Part shown: positions 1 through 9,296 of the stretch, in pieces
Layout: each line of letters begins with the position of its first letter
How positions within the stretch are numbered: the stretch's first letter is position 1
Assembly (NCBI RefSeq): GCF_021129195.1
Contig: NZ_JAJOHW010000006.1
Coordinates: forward strand, 1-44,550
From: Chromobacterium aquaticum
GTDB lineage: Bacteria; Pseudomonadota; Gammaproteobacteria; Burkholderiales; Chromobacteriaceae
DNA: 44,550 nucleotides
Reading direction: 5' to 3'
Notes under the pieces: generated by a model
The model's database searches: none
Told to the model about the DNA's origin: nothing
What the model saw: the letters and a program-made list of their open reading frames with translations, nothing else
Translations under genes and position numbers: made by a program

Positions 1-996
1 GGCCAGGCGCCGGCGCGCCAGGCGGCGCTGGGCGCCGGCCTGCCGCTGGCGGTGAACTGCACCACGGTCAACAAGATGTGCGGTTCCGGCATGAAGGCGG
101 CGATGCTGGCCCATGATTTGCTGCGCGCCGGCAGCGCGCGGGTGATGGTGGCCGGCGGCATGGAGAGCATGAGCAACGCGCCCTATCTGATGACCAAGGC
201 GCGGGCCGGCCTGCGCCTGGGCCATGGCGAAATCAAGGACCATATGTTCCTGGACGGTCTGGAGGACGCTTACGACAAGGGCAAGCTGATGGGCGTGTTC
301 GCCGAATGGTGCGCGGAGAAATACGGCTTCAGCCGCGAGGCCCAGGACGCCTTCGCCATCGCCTCGCTGAACCGCGCCCAGGCAGCCATCCGCGATGGAT
401 TGTTCCGCGACGAGATCGCGCCGGTGACGGTCAGCGGCCGCGGCGGCGAGCAGGTGGTGGACACCGACGAGCAGCCCTTGAAGGCCAATGTCGACAAGAT
501 TCCAACGCTGAAGCCGGCGTTCAAGAAGGACGGCACGGTGACGCCGGCCAACGCCAGCTCCATTTCCGACGGCGCCGCCGCGCTGGTGTTGATGACGGCG
601 GAGGAGGCGGCGCGCCGCGGCCTGCGCCCGCTGGCCCGCATCGTCGGCCACGCCACCCACGCCCAGGAGCCGGGCTGGTTCACCACCGCGCCGGTGGAGG
701 CGATCCGCAAGCTGCTGGCCCGGGCGGGCTGGAGCGCCGGCGACGTCGATCTCTACGAGATCAACGAAGCCTTCGCCGTGGTGACCATGGCGGCGATGCA
801 GGACTTGGGCCTGCCGCACGACAAGGTCAACGTCCACGGCGGCGCCTGCGCGCTGGGCCATCCCATCGGCGCTTCCGGCGCGCGCATCATCATCACCTTG
901 CTGTCGGCGCTGCGTCAGCGCGGCGGCAAGCGCGGCGTGGCCAGCCTGTGCATAGGCGGCGGCGAGGCGACGGCGATGGCGCTGGAGTTGCTGTAA
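1..996 (+). CDS. Acetyl-CoA acetyltransferase (thiolase), 5' end cut by window edge
   Basis: Thiolases join or split acyl-CoA units, for example 2 acetyl-CoA to acetoacetyl-CoA, in fatty-acid, ketone-body or polyhydroxyalkanoate metabolism. The frame is open from base 1, so the gene starts upstream; about 60 of the usual 390 or so residues are missing. Seen: GQAPARQAALGAGLP at the visible start, the acyl-accepting cysteine in NKMCGSGMKA (codon at 79-81), NEAFA, then GGACALGHPIGASGAR with the catalytic His, and the C-terminal CIGGGEA with the second active-site Cys. All catalytic parts in view are intact. Whether it is biosynthetic (phaA/atoB type) or degradative cannot be told. It ends 31 bp from a convergent gene. 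Confidence 0.93.
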   Translation, partial: GQAPARQAALGAGLPLAVNCTTVNKMCGSGMKAAMLAHDLLRAGSARVMVAGGMESMSNAPYLMTKARAGLRLGHGEIKDHMFLDGLEDAYDKGKLMGVFAEWCAEKYGFSREAQDAFAIASLNRAQAAIRDGLFRDEIAPVTVSGRGGEQVVDTDEQPLKANVDKIPTLKPAFKKDGTVTPANASSISDGAAALVLMTAEEAARRGLRPLARIVGHATHAQEPGWFTTAPVEAIRKLLARAGWSAGDVDLYEINEAFAVVTMAAMQDLGLPHDKVNVHGGACALGHPIGASGARIIITLLSALRQRGGKRGVASLCIGGGEATAMALELL

Positions 997-1027
997 GAGC
1001 TTTTCAGACGGTGAAGCCTGGTCGGGC

Positions 1028-2257
1028 CTAGCCCTCGGCCCACCAGCCCGGCCGGCCGCCGCGCAGCACGCCGCGCACCGGCTTGCGGCGGGCGATCAGC
1101 TCGGCGGAGCAACAGGCGTCCACCAGGGTCAGATCGGCGGCGTCGCCGACTTGCGGCCACGCGCGGCGGCCGGCGTCGTCCAGCGGCGTCAGGCCGCGGC
1201 TGATGTGGCGCAAGGCGCGGCTCAGCGAGTATTCATCGTTCCAGCCGTGGCGCTCGCCCAGACGGCTGGCGCGCTCGACGATGCTGCCGCTGTTGTAGGG
1301 CGTCCAGTGGTCGTTGATATTGTCATTGCCCAGGCTCAGCGGAATGCCGTGCGCGGCCAGCACGCGCGGCGGCGGCATAGGCACGTCGATGGGCGCCGCC
1401 GACACGATGGCGATGCCGCTGGCGGCCAGCGCCGCGCACACCTGGTCCAGCCGGGCCGGTTCCAGTTCCCCCAAGCAGTAAGCGTGGCTGACGCTGACCC
1501 GGCCAGCCAGGCCGGCCGATTCGCTCAGCCGCGCCAGCCGTTCCAGCGTATGGGCGCCCAGCTCGCCGCGATCATGCAGATGCAGGTCCACCGGCGCATC
1601 GTGCTTGACCGCCAGCTCCAGCGTGGCATTGAGCGAGCGTTCGATGTCGCCGTCCACGCTGGCCGGGTCCAGCCCGCCCACCACATTGAAACCGGAGGCC
1701 AGCGCCTGGTCCATCAGCTTGAGGGTGCCGCCGGACAGCAGGCCGTGCTGCGGGAAGGCGACCAGCTCGTAATCCAGCCAGTGCTTGCGGCTGTCCAGCG
1801 CCAGACGCACTTGCTCCATGGTGGCGAGACCGGCCACCGGGTCCACATTGCAATGCACGCGGGCGAAGGCGACGCCGTCGGCGGCGATCAGGTCCAGCAG
1901 CGCTTCGGCGCGGCGCCGGGTGTCCGGCAGGAAATCCAGCAGGAAACCTTGTTCCTCGCGGATGCGTTCCGCCACGCTGACGAAGGGCGTGGCGGCGCGC
2001 CAAGGCCCGCCGTAATGGCCTTTGTCCAGGTGGATGTGCATGTCGGCGAAGGCCGGCAGCGCCAGCCAGCCGCGCGCGTCTCGGCGCGGCCGGCCATCGT
2101 CAGGGACGGCGTCGAAGCGTAGTTCGGCGATGCGGCCGTCGGCGATCAGCAAATGGGCGCGGCGGGTGGCGGTGGCGACAATCTGGCCGGCGGCGTCGCG
2201 TTCGAAGCCGTCTTCCAGCAATAGGGCGCCAAGCCAGTAGGCGGGTAGGGCGGTCAT
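1028..2257 (-). CDS. Amidohydrolase family protein, cytosine-deaminase-like
   Basis: A metal-dependent amidohydrolase of 409 residues, closest in motif pattern to cytosine deaminase (CodA-type) enzymes that hydrolyse exocyclic amines or cyclic amides. Seen: metal ligands H74 and H76 in DMHIHLDKGH, a second histidine patch HLHD (H226, H228), SHAY (H258), and an aspartate in GNDNINDHW (about D312) where CodA has its catalytic Asp. The start at 2257 is chosen because an AAGGA ribosome site lies about 8 bases upstream; the longer frame to 2332 has none and its extra residues look non-coding. The substrate is not known; a pterin, cytosine or creatinine-like ring is possible. Confidence 0.85.
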   Translation of the reverse strand: MTALPAYWLGALLLEDGFERDAAGQIVATATRRAHLLIADGRIAELRFDAVPDDGRPRRDARGWLALPAFADMHIHLDKGHYGGPWRAATPFVSVAERIREEQGFLLDFLPDTRRRAEALLDLIAADGVAFARVHCNVDPVAGLATMEQVRLALDSRKHWLDYELVAFPQHGLLSGGTLKLMDQALASGFNVVGGLDPASVDGDIERSLNATLELAVKHDAPVDLHLHDRGELGAHTLERLARLSESAGLAGRVSVSHAYCLGELEPARLDQVCAALAASGIAIVSAAPIDVPMPPPRVLAAHGIPLSLGNDNINDHWTPYNSGSIVERASRLGERHGWNDEYSLSRALRHISRGLTPLDDAGRRAWPQVGDAADLTLVDACCSAELIARRKPVRGVLRGGRPGWWAEG

Positions 2258-2409
2258 GCGAGCTGTCCTTGCGGCGGGAGTGGCGGCGTCGCGCGGCGCG
2301 CGCGCGACAATGGATTTTTTATCGCTAAGCACAGAAGGGATTGCACTTTATTACGTTCGAATAATTGCGTTAGCATGGTTCGACAAACCAACTCTAAGAG
2401 AATTCTGCG

Positions 2410-3945
2410 ATGAAGCTTACCTTGATCTCGCTGGCTTTTGTCGCCGCCAGCCTGGCCTTGCCGGCGCAGGCGGCCTCCGCTCCGGCGGATGGACATGCGC
2501 TGCCGCCCGGCATCGCCTGGCTGCAGGGCGATGTGGCGGCGGCCTTCGCCAAGGCCAAATCGGAAAACAAGCCGCTATTCCTGTACTGGGGCGCGGTATG
2601 GTGCCCGCCGTGCAATCAGGTCAAGGCCACCATTTTCAACCGCCAGGATTTCATCGCCCGCGCCCGCCAGTTCGTGCCGGTCTACCTGGACGGCGACAGC
2701 CCGGACGCGCAAAAACTGGGCAGCGAGTTCAAGGTACGCGGCTATCCGACCATGATTCTGTTCCGGCCGGACGGCGCCGAGATCACCCGCCTGCCGGGCG
2801 AGGTGGATCCGGAGCGCTATCTGCGCACGCTGGAGCTGGGGCTGGTGGCGGCGCGGCCGGTGAAGGCGCTGCTGCGGGCGGCCTTGGACGGCGACAAGCT
2901 GGCGGACGGCGACTGGCAATTGCTGGCGGATTATTCCTGGGACACCGATCAAGCGCAGATCGTGCCGGAGAAACAGGTGGCGGCGACGCTGGCGCGCCTG
3001 GCGGACAAGGTGCCGGCGCAGCCGGCGGCCACCGCGCAGCGGCTGAAGCTGAAAGCGCTGGCCGCAGCGGCCAGCGAGGAGGCACCGGTGGCGGACCGAG
3101 GGCAGGGGCTGGCCGTCGCGCGCGCCGCCTTGGCGCAGCCACGCGCCAATGCTGACATCCTGATCAATAGCGCCGCCGACATCGTCAAGGCCTTGAGTGC
3201 GGACGGGGCGGAGCGTCAGGCGCTGGCGGCGCAATGGAACGCCGCGCTGGAAAAACTGGCCGCGGACGCCGGCTTGTCCACCGCCGATCGCCTGGGCGCC
3301 TTGTCCTCGCGGCTGACGCTGGCGCGCTTGAACCAGCCCAAGGGCGAGCTGCCGCGGTCCTTGCGCGAGGAAGTCAAACAGCGGGTGGCGGCGGCGGACA
3401 AGGCCACCGCCAATCCCTATGAGCGCCAGGCGGTGATCACCGCCGGCGCCGACCTGCTGACGCAAGCGGGCTGGCTGGATGAATCCGACGCGCTGCTGAA
3501 GGCGGAGTTGGGCCGCTCCCACGCGCCGTACTACCACATGCTGATCCTGGCCTCCAACGCCAAGCAGCGCGGCGACAAGGCGGCGGCGCTGGACTGGTAT
3601 CGTCAGGCTTATGAGGCCGCCAACGGCCCGGCCACGCGGCTGCAATGGGGTGTCAGCTATCTGAGCGGGGCGATTGAGCTGGCGCCGGCGGACGAGAAGC
3701 GGATCGAGAGTACCGCCAGCGCCATTTTCAAGGAAGCGGGCGGCACGCCCAGCGCCTTCTACGAGCGCAATCGGCGCTCGCTGGAAAAAGCGGTGAACCG
3801 GCTCAAGGCCTGGGGCCGGCAGCAACAGCAGGCGGCGGCGCTGGCGCGGCTGGCCGGACAGCTGGACGAGGTGTGCGCCAAGTTGCCGGCCGGCGATCCG
3901 CAAAAGCCGGTGTGCGAGGGCTTGGCGCTGTCGGCCCGGTCTTGA
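2410..3945 (+). CDS. Exported thioredoxin-fold protein with long C-terminal domain
   Basis: Residues 1-21 form a signal peptide (Lys near the start, hydrophobic core, AQA cleavage site), so the protein acts in the periplasm. Residues about 35-150 are a thioredoxin fold with the redox pair C65-P-P-C68 in AVWCPPCNQ and the cis-Pro region GYPT. Beyond residue 160 lie about 350 residues of alanine-rich helices, probably repeat-like, with no recognised domain. It is far longer than a thioredoxin (about 110 residues). A disulfide reductase or thiol-sensing role is inferred. It is divergent from the amidohydrolase and ends one base before the convergent diguanylate cyclase. Confidence 0.8.
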   Translation: MKLTLISLAFVAASLALPAQAASAPADGHALPPGIAWLQGDVAAAFAKAKSENKPLFLYWGAVWCPPCNQVKATIFNRQDFIARARQFVPVYLDGDSPDAQKLGSEFKVRGYPTMILFRPDGAEITRLPGEVDPERYLRTLELGLVAARPVKALLRAALDGDKLADGDWQLLADYSWDTDQAQIVPEKQVAATLARLADKVPAQPAATAQRLKLKALAAAASEEAPVADRGQGLAVARAALAQPRANADILINSAADIVKALSADGAERQALAAQWNAALEKLAADAGLSTADRLGALSSRLTLARLNQPKGELPRSLREEVKQRVAAADKATANPYERQAVITAGADLLTQAGWLDESDALLKAELGRSHAPYYHMLILASNAKQRGDKAAALDWYRQAYEAANGPATRLQWGVSYLSGAIELAPADEKRIESTASAIFKEAGGTPSAFYERNRRSLEKAVNRLKAWGRQQQQAAALARLAGQLDEVCAKLPAGDPQKPVCEGLALSARS

Positions 3946-3946
3946 G

Positions 3947-5128
3947 TCATACCGCGGCCGGCAGCGCCGACAGCATCACCTTGTCGCGGCCGTGATGCTT
4001 GGCCTGGTAGAGCATGGCGTCGGCCTCGCAGAACAGGCTTTCCAGCGAGGCGTGGCTGCTGTTCAGGCAGGCCACGCCCAGGCTGGCGGTGAAACGCAGC
4101 CGCGCGCCGGTGTCCGGCAGCGGCAGTTCGATGCGGGCGATGGCGGCGCGCAGCCGTTCCGCTACTTGCGCCGCCTGCTCGCGGCCGGTGTCCGGCAGCA
4201 GGATGCAAAACTCCTCGCCGCCGTGGCGGCCGATCAGATCGGTCTGCCGCGCCTGGCGGCGCAGACAGTCCGCCAGCTCGGTCAGCGCCTGGTCGCCGGT
4301 CAGGTGGCCGTGACGGTCGTTGATGCTTTTGAAATGGTCCAGGTCCAACACGATCAGTGACAGCGCGCGCCGTTCGCGCTGGGCCTTGCGGAAGGCGGCC
4401 ACCGCTTCCTCGTCGAAACTGCGCCGGTTCAGCAAGCGGGTCAGGCTGTCGCTGCGCGACTGCTGCAGCAATTGGTCCATCGCCCGTTCGTACACCAGAT
4501 AGAGCTGGCAAACCACCACGCCGTAACCGGTCCATTGCGTCATCAACAGCAGCAGGTTCTGCCTTTGGCCGGCCACTTCCAGTTCCGGCTCTCCCGAGGA
4601 CAGCGCCAGCGCCAGCCGGGTCAACTCCAGCAGCAGGGTCAGCACCGCCAGCGCCGAGGCCAGCGATTTGCCGGCGCGCGGCTTGTCCTGCTCCGCCTGC
4701 CACAAGCGCCAGGAAATCATTCCCCACAGCAGGCAGCCACCCAGCGAAAAGATGGCGTGGCGCGCCAGCGCCGAGTGGGCCAGGCCGTTATGGGTGAACA
4801 GCAGCAGCGGCACGAAGATCAGCGCCAGCCCCAAGGGCAGGCTGTAATGGCTGGAATGATTGTAAAAACGTTCGATGCCGATCAGCACCTGCAGGGCGGC
4901 CAGCTGGATCAGCAGCTTGGAGCTGATCGAGATCAGCGCCTGATCCAGCTCCAGCGGCGCCAGATAGAGCAGGCCGGCCGCCGCGTCCAGCAAGCCGCCT
5001 ATGGCCAGCGCCAATACGGCGGGCTGGCGTTGGCTGCGGCGCCAGAACAGGAAGGTGACCAGGGAGATGACCAGGCTGTAGCCGGCGGTACAGGCCAGCG
5101 TTGTCCGTGGGTCGAGGAAAAATGACAT
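3947..5128 (-). CDS. Membrane-bound diguanylate cyclase (GGDEF)
   Basis: Makes the second messenger cyclic-di-GMP from two GTP. Residues 1-215 contain about six to seven hydrophobic segments forming a membrane sensor that I do not match to a named domain. Residues about 225-385 are the GGDEF domain: SLTRLLNRRSF at its entry, LDLDHFKSINDRHGH for Mg/GTP binding, and an active GGEEF signature (303-307). The RxxD product-inhibition site (R294-D297) sits the usual five residues before it. All catalytic residues are present, so the enzyme should be active and feedback-inhibited. No EAL domain follows. The stimulus is unknown. Confidence 0.92.
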   Translation of the reverse strand: MSFFLDPRTTLACTAGYSLVISLVTFLFWRRSQRQPAVLALAIGGLLDAAAGLLYLAPLELDQALISISSKLLIQLAALQVLIGIERFYNHSSHYSLPLGLALIFVPLLLFTHNGLAHSALARHAIFSLGGCLLWGMISWRLWQAEQDKPRAGKSLASALAVLTLLLELTRLALALSSGEPELEVAGQRQNLLLLMTQWTGYGVVVCQLYLVYERAMDQLLQQSRSDSLTRLLNRRSFDEEAVAAFRKAQRERRALSLIVLDLDHFKSINDRHGHLTGDQALTELADCLRRQARQTDLIGRHGGEEFCILLPDTGREQAAQVAERLRAAIARIELPLPDTGARLRFTASLGVACLNSSHASLESLFCEADAMLYQAKHHGRDKVMLSALPAAV

Positions 5129-5228
5129 CGTGTTCTACTAGCAAAGAGCGTCTGGCTGGGTATCGGCCAGGCAAGCGCAAGACAATAGCAGTCTATTGAT
5201 ATCCATACAATTTCACTCTGAAATAAAA

Positions 5229-5268
5229 CGCCGCGCCATGCCATGGGATGCGGCGGGTGCGCTACAAT
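5229..5268 (+). promoter_or_regulatory. Possible arfB promoter with upstream inverted repeat
   Basis: A TACAAT -10-like box lies at 5263-5268, about 28 bases before the arfB ATG; no convincing -35 is seen. Just upstream, CGCCGC (5229-5234) and GCGGCG (5250-5255) form an inverted repeat around a CCATG-rich centre, which could be an operator or a hairpin. Weak evidence. Confidence 0.35.
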
Positions 5269-5295
5269 TATCCCTTTTGATTGTTGGTCTGCATC

Positions 5296-5703
5296 ATGGA
5301 CAAGCCGCAGTATCCGATCAGCGAGCGCGAAGTGGAATTCAGCGCGATGCGCGCGCAAGGCGCGGGCGGGCAAAACGTCAACAAGGTATCGTCGGCGGTG
5401 CATCTGCGCTTCGATGTGCGCGCGTCCTCGCTGCCGGAATGGCTGCGCGAGCGCCTGCTCGCGCTGGCGGACCAGCGGCTGAACAAGGATGGCGTGCTGG
5501 TGATCAAGGCGCAGCAGCACCGCACCCAGGAATTGAACCGCGCCGACGCGCTGCAGCGCCTGCAAGCCTTGATCGACGCCGTCAGCCACACCCCCAAGGC
5601 GCGCCGCGCCACCAAGCCCACTTACGGCTCCAAGCAGCGCCGCCTGGCCGGCAAGACCCGGCGTGGCGAGGTCAAGTCGCTGCGCGGCAAGGTGGACTTG
5701 TAG
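5296..5703 (+). CDS. arfB: Alternative ribosome-rescue peptidyl-tRNA hydrolase ArfB
   Basis: ArfB (YaeJ) enters stalled ribosomes lacking a stop codon and hydrolyses the peptidyl-tRNA. This copy is 135 residues, the usual length. Seen: the GGQ catalytic motif in AQGAGGQNVNKVSSAV near residue 25, the short release-factor domain-3 fold, and a basic tail (KPTYGSKQRRLAGKTRRGEVKSLRGK) that in this family inserts into the empty mRNA channel. The ATG at 5296 is preferred over a TTG at 5281 because family members begin a few residues before the first conserved strand; neither has a strong ribosome site. Confidence 0.93.
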   Translation: MDKPQYPISEREVEFSAMRAQGAGGQNVNKVSSAVHLRFDVRASSLPEWLRERLLALADQRLNKDGVLVIKAQQHRTQELNRADALQRLQALIDAVSHTPKARRATKPTYGSKQRRLAGKTRRGEVKSLRGKVDL

Positions 5704-5784
5704 CCGGCCCAATTGCTTCGGTGAAATCGCGGGGATGTATTAGTGTTAATGCTGAAGGCATGAATACTGAGAAGGGAGGCCGCG

Positions 5785-7407
5785 ATGTGGAGTCTGACAA
5801 TCCGGGCGCAGCTGCGGCTGTTGGCATGCGGGGCGGTGGTGTCCTGCCTGTTGATCGGCGCGGTCGGCTATCAAAGCACGGCGCAACTGGTGCGGAATAT
5901 CTACGAATTGCTAGATAGCCAGGGGGCTGTGCGCCGGCAGATGGATGCCGACATGATGCATGACGCGGTGCATGCCGATGTGCTGGCGCTTTTGTTGGCG
6001 CAGAAAAACGGCGATCGTGAGGCGCTCAGCGATATCCGCAAGGATGTCGACGAGCATCGCAAGCGTTTCCTTGGCGCGATGAAGGAGAACCAGGACAAGC
6101 TCAGCGATCCAGCGGCCCGCGCCTTGCTGCAGCAGATCCTTCCCGTGGTGGAGCGCTATACCGCGACCGCGACCGCCATCATCGCCGGTGGGTTTGAGCA
6201 TCCGGAGACGGCCGCCGTGAGTTTGAAGGGTTTTCAGCAGGATTTCGCGCTGCTGGAAGACAAGATGGAAAAACTGGCCGACGCCATCGACAACGGCTCG
6301 CGACGGCAGAGTGATAGCTCGGTGGCGCAGGTGGGGGGGGCCGCGGTGGTCATCATCGTGGCGGCGGTGGCCGCGGCGCTGCTGATGGCCTTGTTGTGTT
6401 GGTGGGTGGCGCGCTCGATGCTGCCGCCGATCGAGCACTTCAAGGACGCGGCGCAGCGCATAGAGCGCAGCGGGGATTTGTCGATCCGGGCGCCGGTGGG
6501 CCGCAACGATGAGTTGGGCGCCGCCATCGGCGAATTCAACACCTTGATGGATACCTTGCAGGGCATTGTCGGCAAGGTGGGCCAGACCTCCGGCGCGTTG
6601 GGCGGCTCGGTAGACGAGATCGCGCAGTTGACCCTGCGGGTGGGGCAGGCTAGCCAGCAGCAGACCGATTCGGCCCAGTCCATGGCCGGCGCCATCCAGC
6701 AACTCGCCGATCATCTGGCCAGCGTGGCCGAGCACGCCGACAGCACCTTGCAGATCGCCGGCGAAGTGGGGCAATGCTCGAGCGAAGGCAGCAGGGCGGT
6801 GCAGCAGACCGTGGGCAATATCGGCAACCTGGCCCAAACCATTCATCACAGCGCCAACAGCGTGCAATTGCTGGAGGGCGATATCCGCAAGATAGGCGGC
6901 ATGGTGAATTCGATCCGCGGCATCGCCGATCAAACCAATCTCCTGGCCTTGAACGCCGCGATAGAAGCCGCGCGTGCCGGTGAATCCGGCCGCGGCTTCG
7001 CCGTGGTGGCCGACGAAGTGCGCGCGCTGGCGGAGCGCACCGCGCAGGCGACGGCGGACATCGTCAACGTCATTTCCCAGCTGCAGGCCACCTCGGAGCA
7101 GGTGGTCAGCGGCATGGAAAACGGTGTTGGCCAGGTGGAGGAAGGTGTGGAACTCGTGAAACAACTGGGCGGCATGGTGGACCAGATCGGCCGTCAGGCC
7201 GGCGTGGCGGAGGAGCGCATCCGCAATATTTCCCGGCTGCTGGACAACCAGAAGGCGGCCGGAGCGCAAATCCTGGTCAACGTCGACGCGGTGACCGAGC
7301 ATGCCGGAACCACCAGCCGTTCGGTGGAACAAGTACAGGACGAATTGCTGCAGCTGCGCGGCCATTTTGGTGAACTGAGCGAGTCCATCCGCCACATGCG
7401 CGTTTGA
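5785..7407 (+). CDS. Methyl-accepting chemotaxis protein
   Basis: A 540-residue inner-membrane chemoreceptor that signals through CheW/CheA to the flagellar motor. Order: a short cytoplasmic start, TM1 about 11-29, a periplasmic helical region of about 150 residues (four-helix-bundle type, [14 protein letters not shown]), TM2 about 184-209, HAMP about 210-262, then the long signalling coiled coil. The highly conserved hairpin tip runs about 379-405 ([20 protein letters not shown]). It has no C-terminal NWETF-like pentapeptide, so it probably relies on other receptors for CheR/CheB tethering. A GGGAGG ribosome site supports the ATG. The ligand is unknown; this periplasmic type often senses small organic acids. 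Confidence 0.94.
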   Translation: MWSLTIRAQLRLLACGAVVSCLLIGAVGYQSTAQLVRNIYELLDSQGAVRRQMDADMMHDAVHADVLALLLAQKNGDREALSDIRKDVDEHRKRFLGAMKENQDKLSDPAARALLQQILPVVERYTATATAIIAGGFEHPETAAVSLKGFQQDFALLEDKMEKLADAIDNGSRRQSDSSVAQVGGAAVVIIVAAVAAALLMALLCWWVARSMLPPIEHFKDAAQRIERSGDLSIRAPVGRNDELGAAIGEFNTLMDTLQGIVGKVGQTSGALGGSVDEIAQLTLRVGQASQQQTDSAQSMAGAIQQLADHLASVAEHADSTLQIAGEVGQCSSEGSRAVQQTVGNIGNLAQTIHHSANSVQLLEGDIRKIGGMVNSIRGIADQTNLLALNAAIEAARAGESGRGFAVVADEVRALAERTAQATADIVNVISQLQATSEQVVSGMENGVGQVEEGVELVKQLGGMVDQIGRQAGVAEERIRNISRLLDNQKAAGAQILVNVDAVTEHAGTTSRSVEQVQDELLQLRGHFGELSESIRHMRV

Positions 7408-7413
7408 TCCGGT

Positions 7414-7442
7414 TTGGCCGCCACGGCCGGCGCGGGTAGAAT
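7414..7442 (+). promoter_or_regulatory. Candidate sigma-70 promoter for the small gene/exonuclease pair
   Basis: TTGGCC (7414-7419) and TAGAAT (7437-7442) are 17 bases apart, about 40 bases before the ATG at 7485. The boxes fit sigma-70 moderately well. Confidence 0.45.
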
Positions 7443-7484
7443 GCACGGTTTTTGACACGCCGAAGCGGCGCGGAGGATGCGGCC

Positions 7485-7691
7485 ATGGCCAAAAAACAGA
7501 AACAGGACGAACTGGACGAGGAAACCCGCGCGCTGCTGGAATGGTGCGCCGAGGTGGAAACCCATCTGGTGGCGGCCGGCGCCACGGTGGCGGAGGCGCA
7601 GGAGCATATCGAGGAACAGGCGGAGTGGTATACCGACCAGTACTACGACGGCTTGAGTCCGGAAGAAGCGGCGCGGGCGGCGCTGAAATGA
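7485..7691 (+). CDS. Small acidic protein of unknown function
   Basis: Sixty-eight residues: a lysine-rich start (MAKKQKQ) then an acidic, helical body (DELDEETRALLEWCAEVETHL, later EEQAEWYTDQYYDGLSPEEAARAAL). No signal peptide or membrane span. GGAGG lies about 10 bases upstream of the ATG. The stop codon overlaps the start of the exonuclease gene (ATGA at 7688-7691), so the two are very likely translated together. I do not recognise the family; a partner or regulator of the downstream nuclease is only an inference from the overlap. Confidence 0.75.
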   Translation: MAKKQKQDELDEETRALLEWCAEVETHLVAAGATVAEAQEHIEEQAEWYTDQYYDGLSPEEAARAALK

Positions 7692-8299
7692 GTCGACGCA
7701 TCGCCGTCATCGATTTCGAAACCAACGGCGCGTCCCCGGGACGCGATTGCCGCGCCACCGAAATCGGCGTGGCGCTGCTGGAAGACGGCCGCATCGTCGA
7801 TCGCTATCAAAGCCTGATCAATGCCGGGGTGTGGATTCCGCCGATGATAGAGCGGCTGACCGGCATCAGCAACGCGATGTTGCGCGACGCGCCGCCGCCG
7901 GCGGTGGCGATGGCGGAGGCGGCGCGTTTCGTCGGCGATACGCCGCTGGCCGCGCACAACGCCAGCTTCGACCGTAAGTTCTGGGACTACGAACTGGCGC
8001 AGCTGGGCCTGGCGCGCAGCCAGGATTTCGCCTGTACCCTGCTGCTGTCGCGCCGGGTGTTGCCGCAGGCGCCGGACCACAAGCTGGGCACCCTGGCGCG
8101 CTGGTTGCGCTTGCCGGACACCGGCCGCGCCCACCGTGCGCTGGCCGACGCGGAAATGGCCGCGCATTTGCTATCGCATCTGCAGGGCGAACTGAGCAGC
8201 CGCTATGGCGCGCACCTGTGCGGCCATGGTCAGCTGTGCGGCATGCAGAAGATCAGCGCGGCCAAGATAGGGCAGTATCTGCAGGCTCAGGCCGGCTGA
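7688..8299 (+). CDS. DEDDh 3'-5' exonuclease (DnaQ-like)
   Basis: A 203-residue single-strand exonuclease of the DnaQ/epsilon fold. Seen catalytic set: D9 and E11 in VIDFETNG, D95 in AHNASFDRKF, H149 in GRAHRALADAEMAAH, and D154. Active DEDDh enzymes remove 3' nucleotides from DNA or RNA. The extra C-terminal stretch after residue 165 has CGHGQLCGMQKIS with paired cysteines, not typical of the core domain. It begins inside the stop codon of the small upstream gene. It is too short and differs too much to be called the replicative dnaQ with confidence; oligoribonuclease or an ExoX-like role are alternatives. Confidence 0.88.
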   Translation: MSRRIAVIDFETNGASPGRDCRATEIGVALLEDGRIVDRYQSLINAGVWIPPMIERLTGISNAMLRDAPPPAVAMAEAARFVGDTPLAAHNASFDRKFWDYELAQLGLARSQDFACTLLLSRRVLPQAPDHKLGTLARWLRLPDTGRAHRALADAEMAAHLLSHLQGELSSRYGAHLCGHGQLCGMQKISAAKIGQYLQAQAG

Positions 8300-8319
8300 G
8301 ACCTCGCGCGGCGCAAGGT

Positions 8320-9252
8320 TCATCCCGCGTTGCCGGGCGCGCCGACGCCAAACTCCGGCCTGGCGGCGAACCAGCCCTGGGCCAGTTCGCGCAAGGCGGC
8401 GATGGCCGGCGTGTCCGTGCGTTCCCGCAGGCAGGCCAGCACGATGCGTTGCGTCGGCAGCGGATCGGCGATGGGCCGCAGCGCCAGCGGACGGCCGTCA
8501 TAGCTGTGGTCGCCGCTGGGCCGGGTGTAGGCGATGGCCACGCCCAGTCCGTGAGCCACCATGCCGCGTTGCAGTTCAAGACTGCGCACGGTTTCCAGCC
8601 GCGCCGGCCGCAGGCCGTGCATGCGCAGCAAGTCCAGAAAATGCGCACCGCTGTATGCCTGCTCGGTCAGCAGTAGCGGCCATTCGCATAATTCCCTCAA
8701 ACTCACTTGTTCACCCCGCGCCAGCGGATGGTCGGCCGCCAGCAGCGCGTGGGGCGCCAGCGTGCGCAGTTCGGTCAGCGCCAGCGCGGGCGGCAGCGCC
8801 AGATCGTAGCTGATGGCGGCGTCCAGCCCGCCTTGCAGCAGTTGCGGGCCGATCAGGTCGAAGCCGCACTCCCGCGGCTCCACGCGCAAGGACGGGTGCC
8901 GTTCGCGCAGCGCGCTCAGCAAGGGCGGCAGGCAGTAAGGCGCCAAGTCCTCGAAGCAGCCCAAGGCCAACTCCCCGGCCAAGGATGCCGCGCCGTCGGC
9001 CAGCCCCTCCAGAGCCATCGCGGCTTCCATGGTTCGCCGCGCCTGCGCCAGCGCTTGCCGGCCAAACGGCGTCGTCGTCATGCCGGAGCCGCGCGCGCGC
9101 ACGAACAGGGCCTGGCCCAGGATCTCCTCCAGTTCGCCGATGGCGGCGGATACCGCCGGCTGGGAGACGTTCAGCCGTTCAGCCGCCGCGCTGATGCCGC
9201 CGTGACGGGCCACCGCCAACGCGTAGCGCAATTGACGCAAGGTCAGCTTCAT
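8320..9252 (-). CDS. LysR-family transcriptional regulator
   Basis: A 310-residue LysR regulator. The N-terminal winged helix-turn-helix is plain (MKLTLRQLRYALAVARHGGISAAAERLNVSQPAVSAAIGELE), followed by the linker helix and a periplasmic-binding-protein-like effector domain from about residue 90. It is divergent from the PhyH-type dioxygenase with 119 bp between the starts, the normal LysR arrangement for controlling the neighbour and itself. The effector is unknown. It converges with the exonuclease, 20 bp apart. Confidence 0.94.
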   Translation of the reverse strand: MKLTLRQLRYALAVARHGGISAAAERLNVSQPAVSAAIGELEEILGQALFVRARGSGMTTTPFGRQALAQARRTMEAAMALEGLADGAASLAGELALGCFEDLAPYCLPPLLSALRERHPSLRVEPRECGFDLIGPQLLQGGLDAAISYDLALPPALALTELRTLAPHALLAADHPLARGEQVSLRELCEWPLLLTEQAYSGAHFLDLLRMHGLRPARLETVRSLELQRGMVAHGLGVAIAYTRPSGDHSYDGRPLALRPIADPLPTQRIVLACLRERTDTPAIAALRELAQGWFAARPEFGVGAPGNAG

Positions 9253-9274
9253 CGCTTTTTCCGAGGAGGATGAT

Positions 9275-9296
9275 CAAAACATATTATTTTATTTTG
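9275..9296. promoter_or_regulatory. AT-rich inverted repeat, candidate LysR operator
   Basis: CAAAA (9275-9279) and TTTTG (9292-9296) form a dyad across an AT-rich core in otherwise GC-rich DNA, midway in the lysR/phyH divergent region. LysR regulators bind dyads with a T-N11-A core, and this stretch is the only obvious candidate. No base-level test is possible here. Confidence 0.45.
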
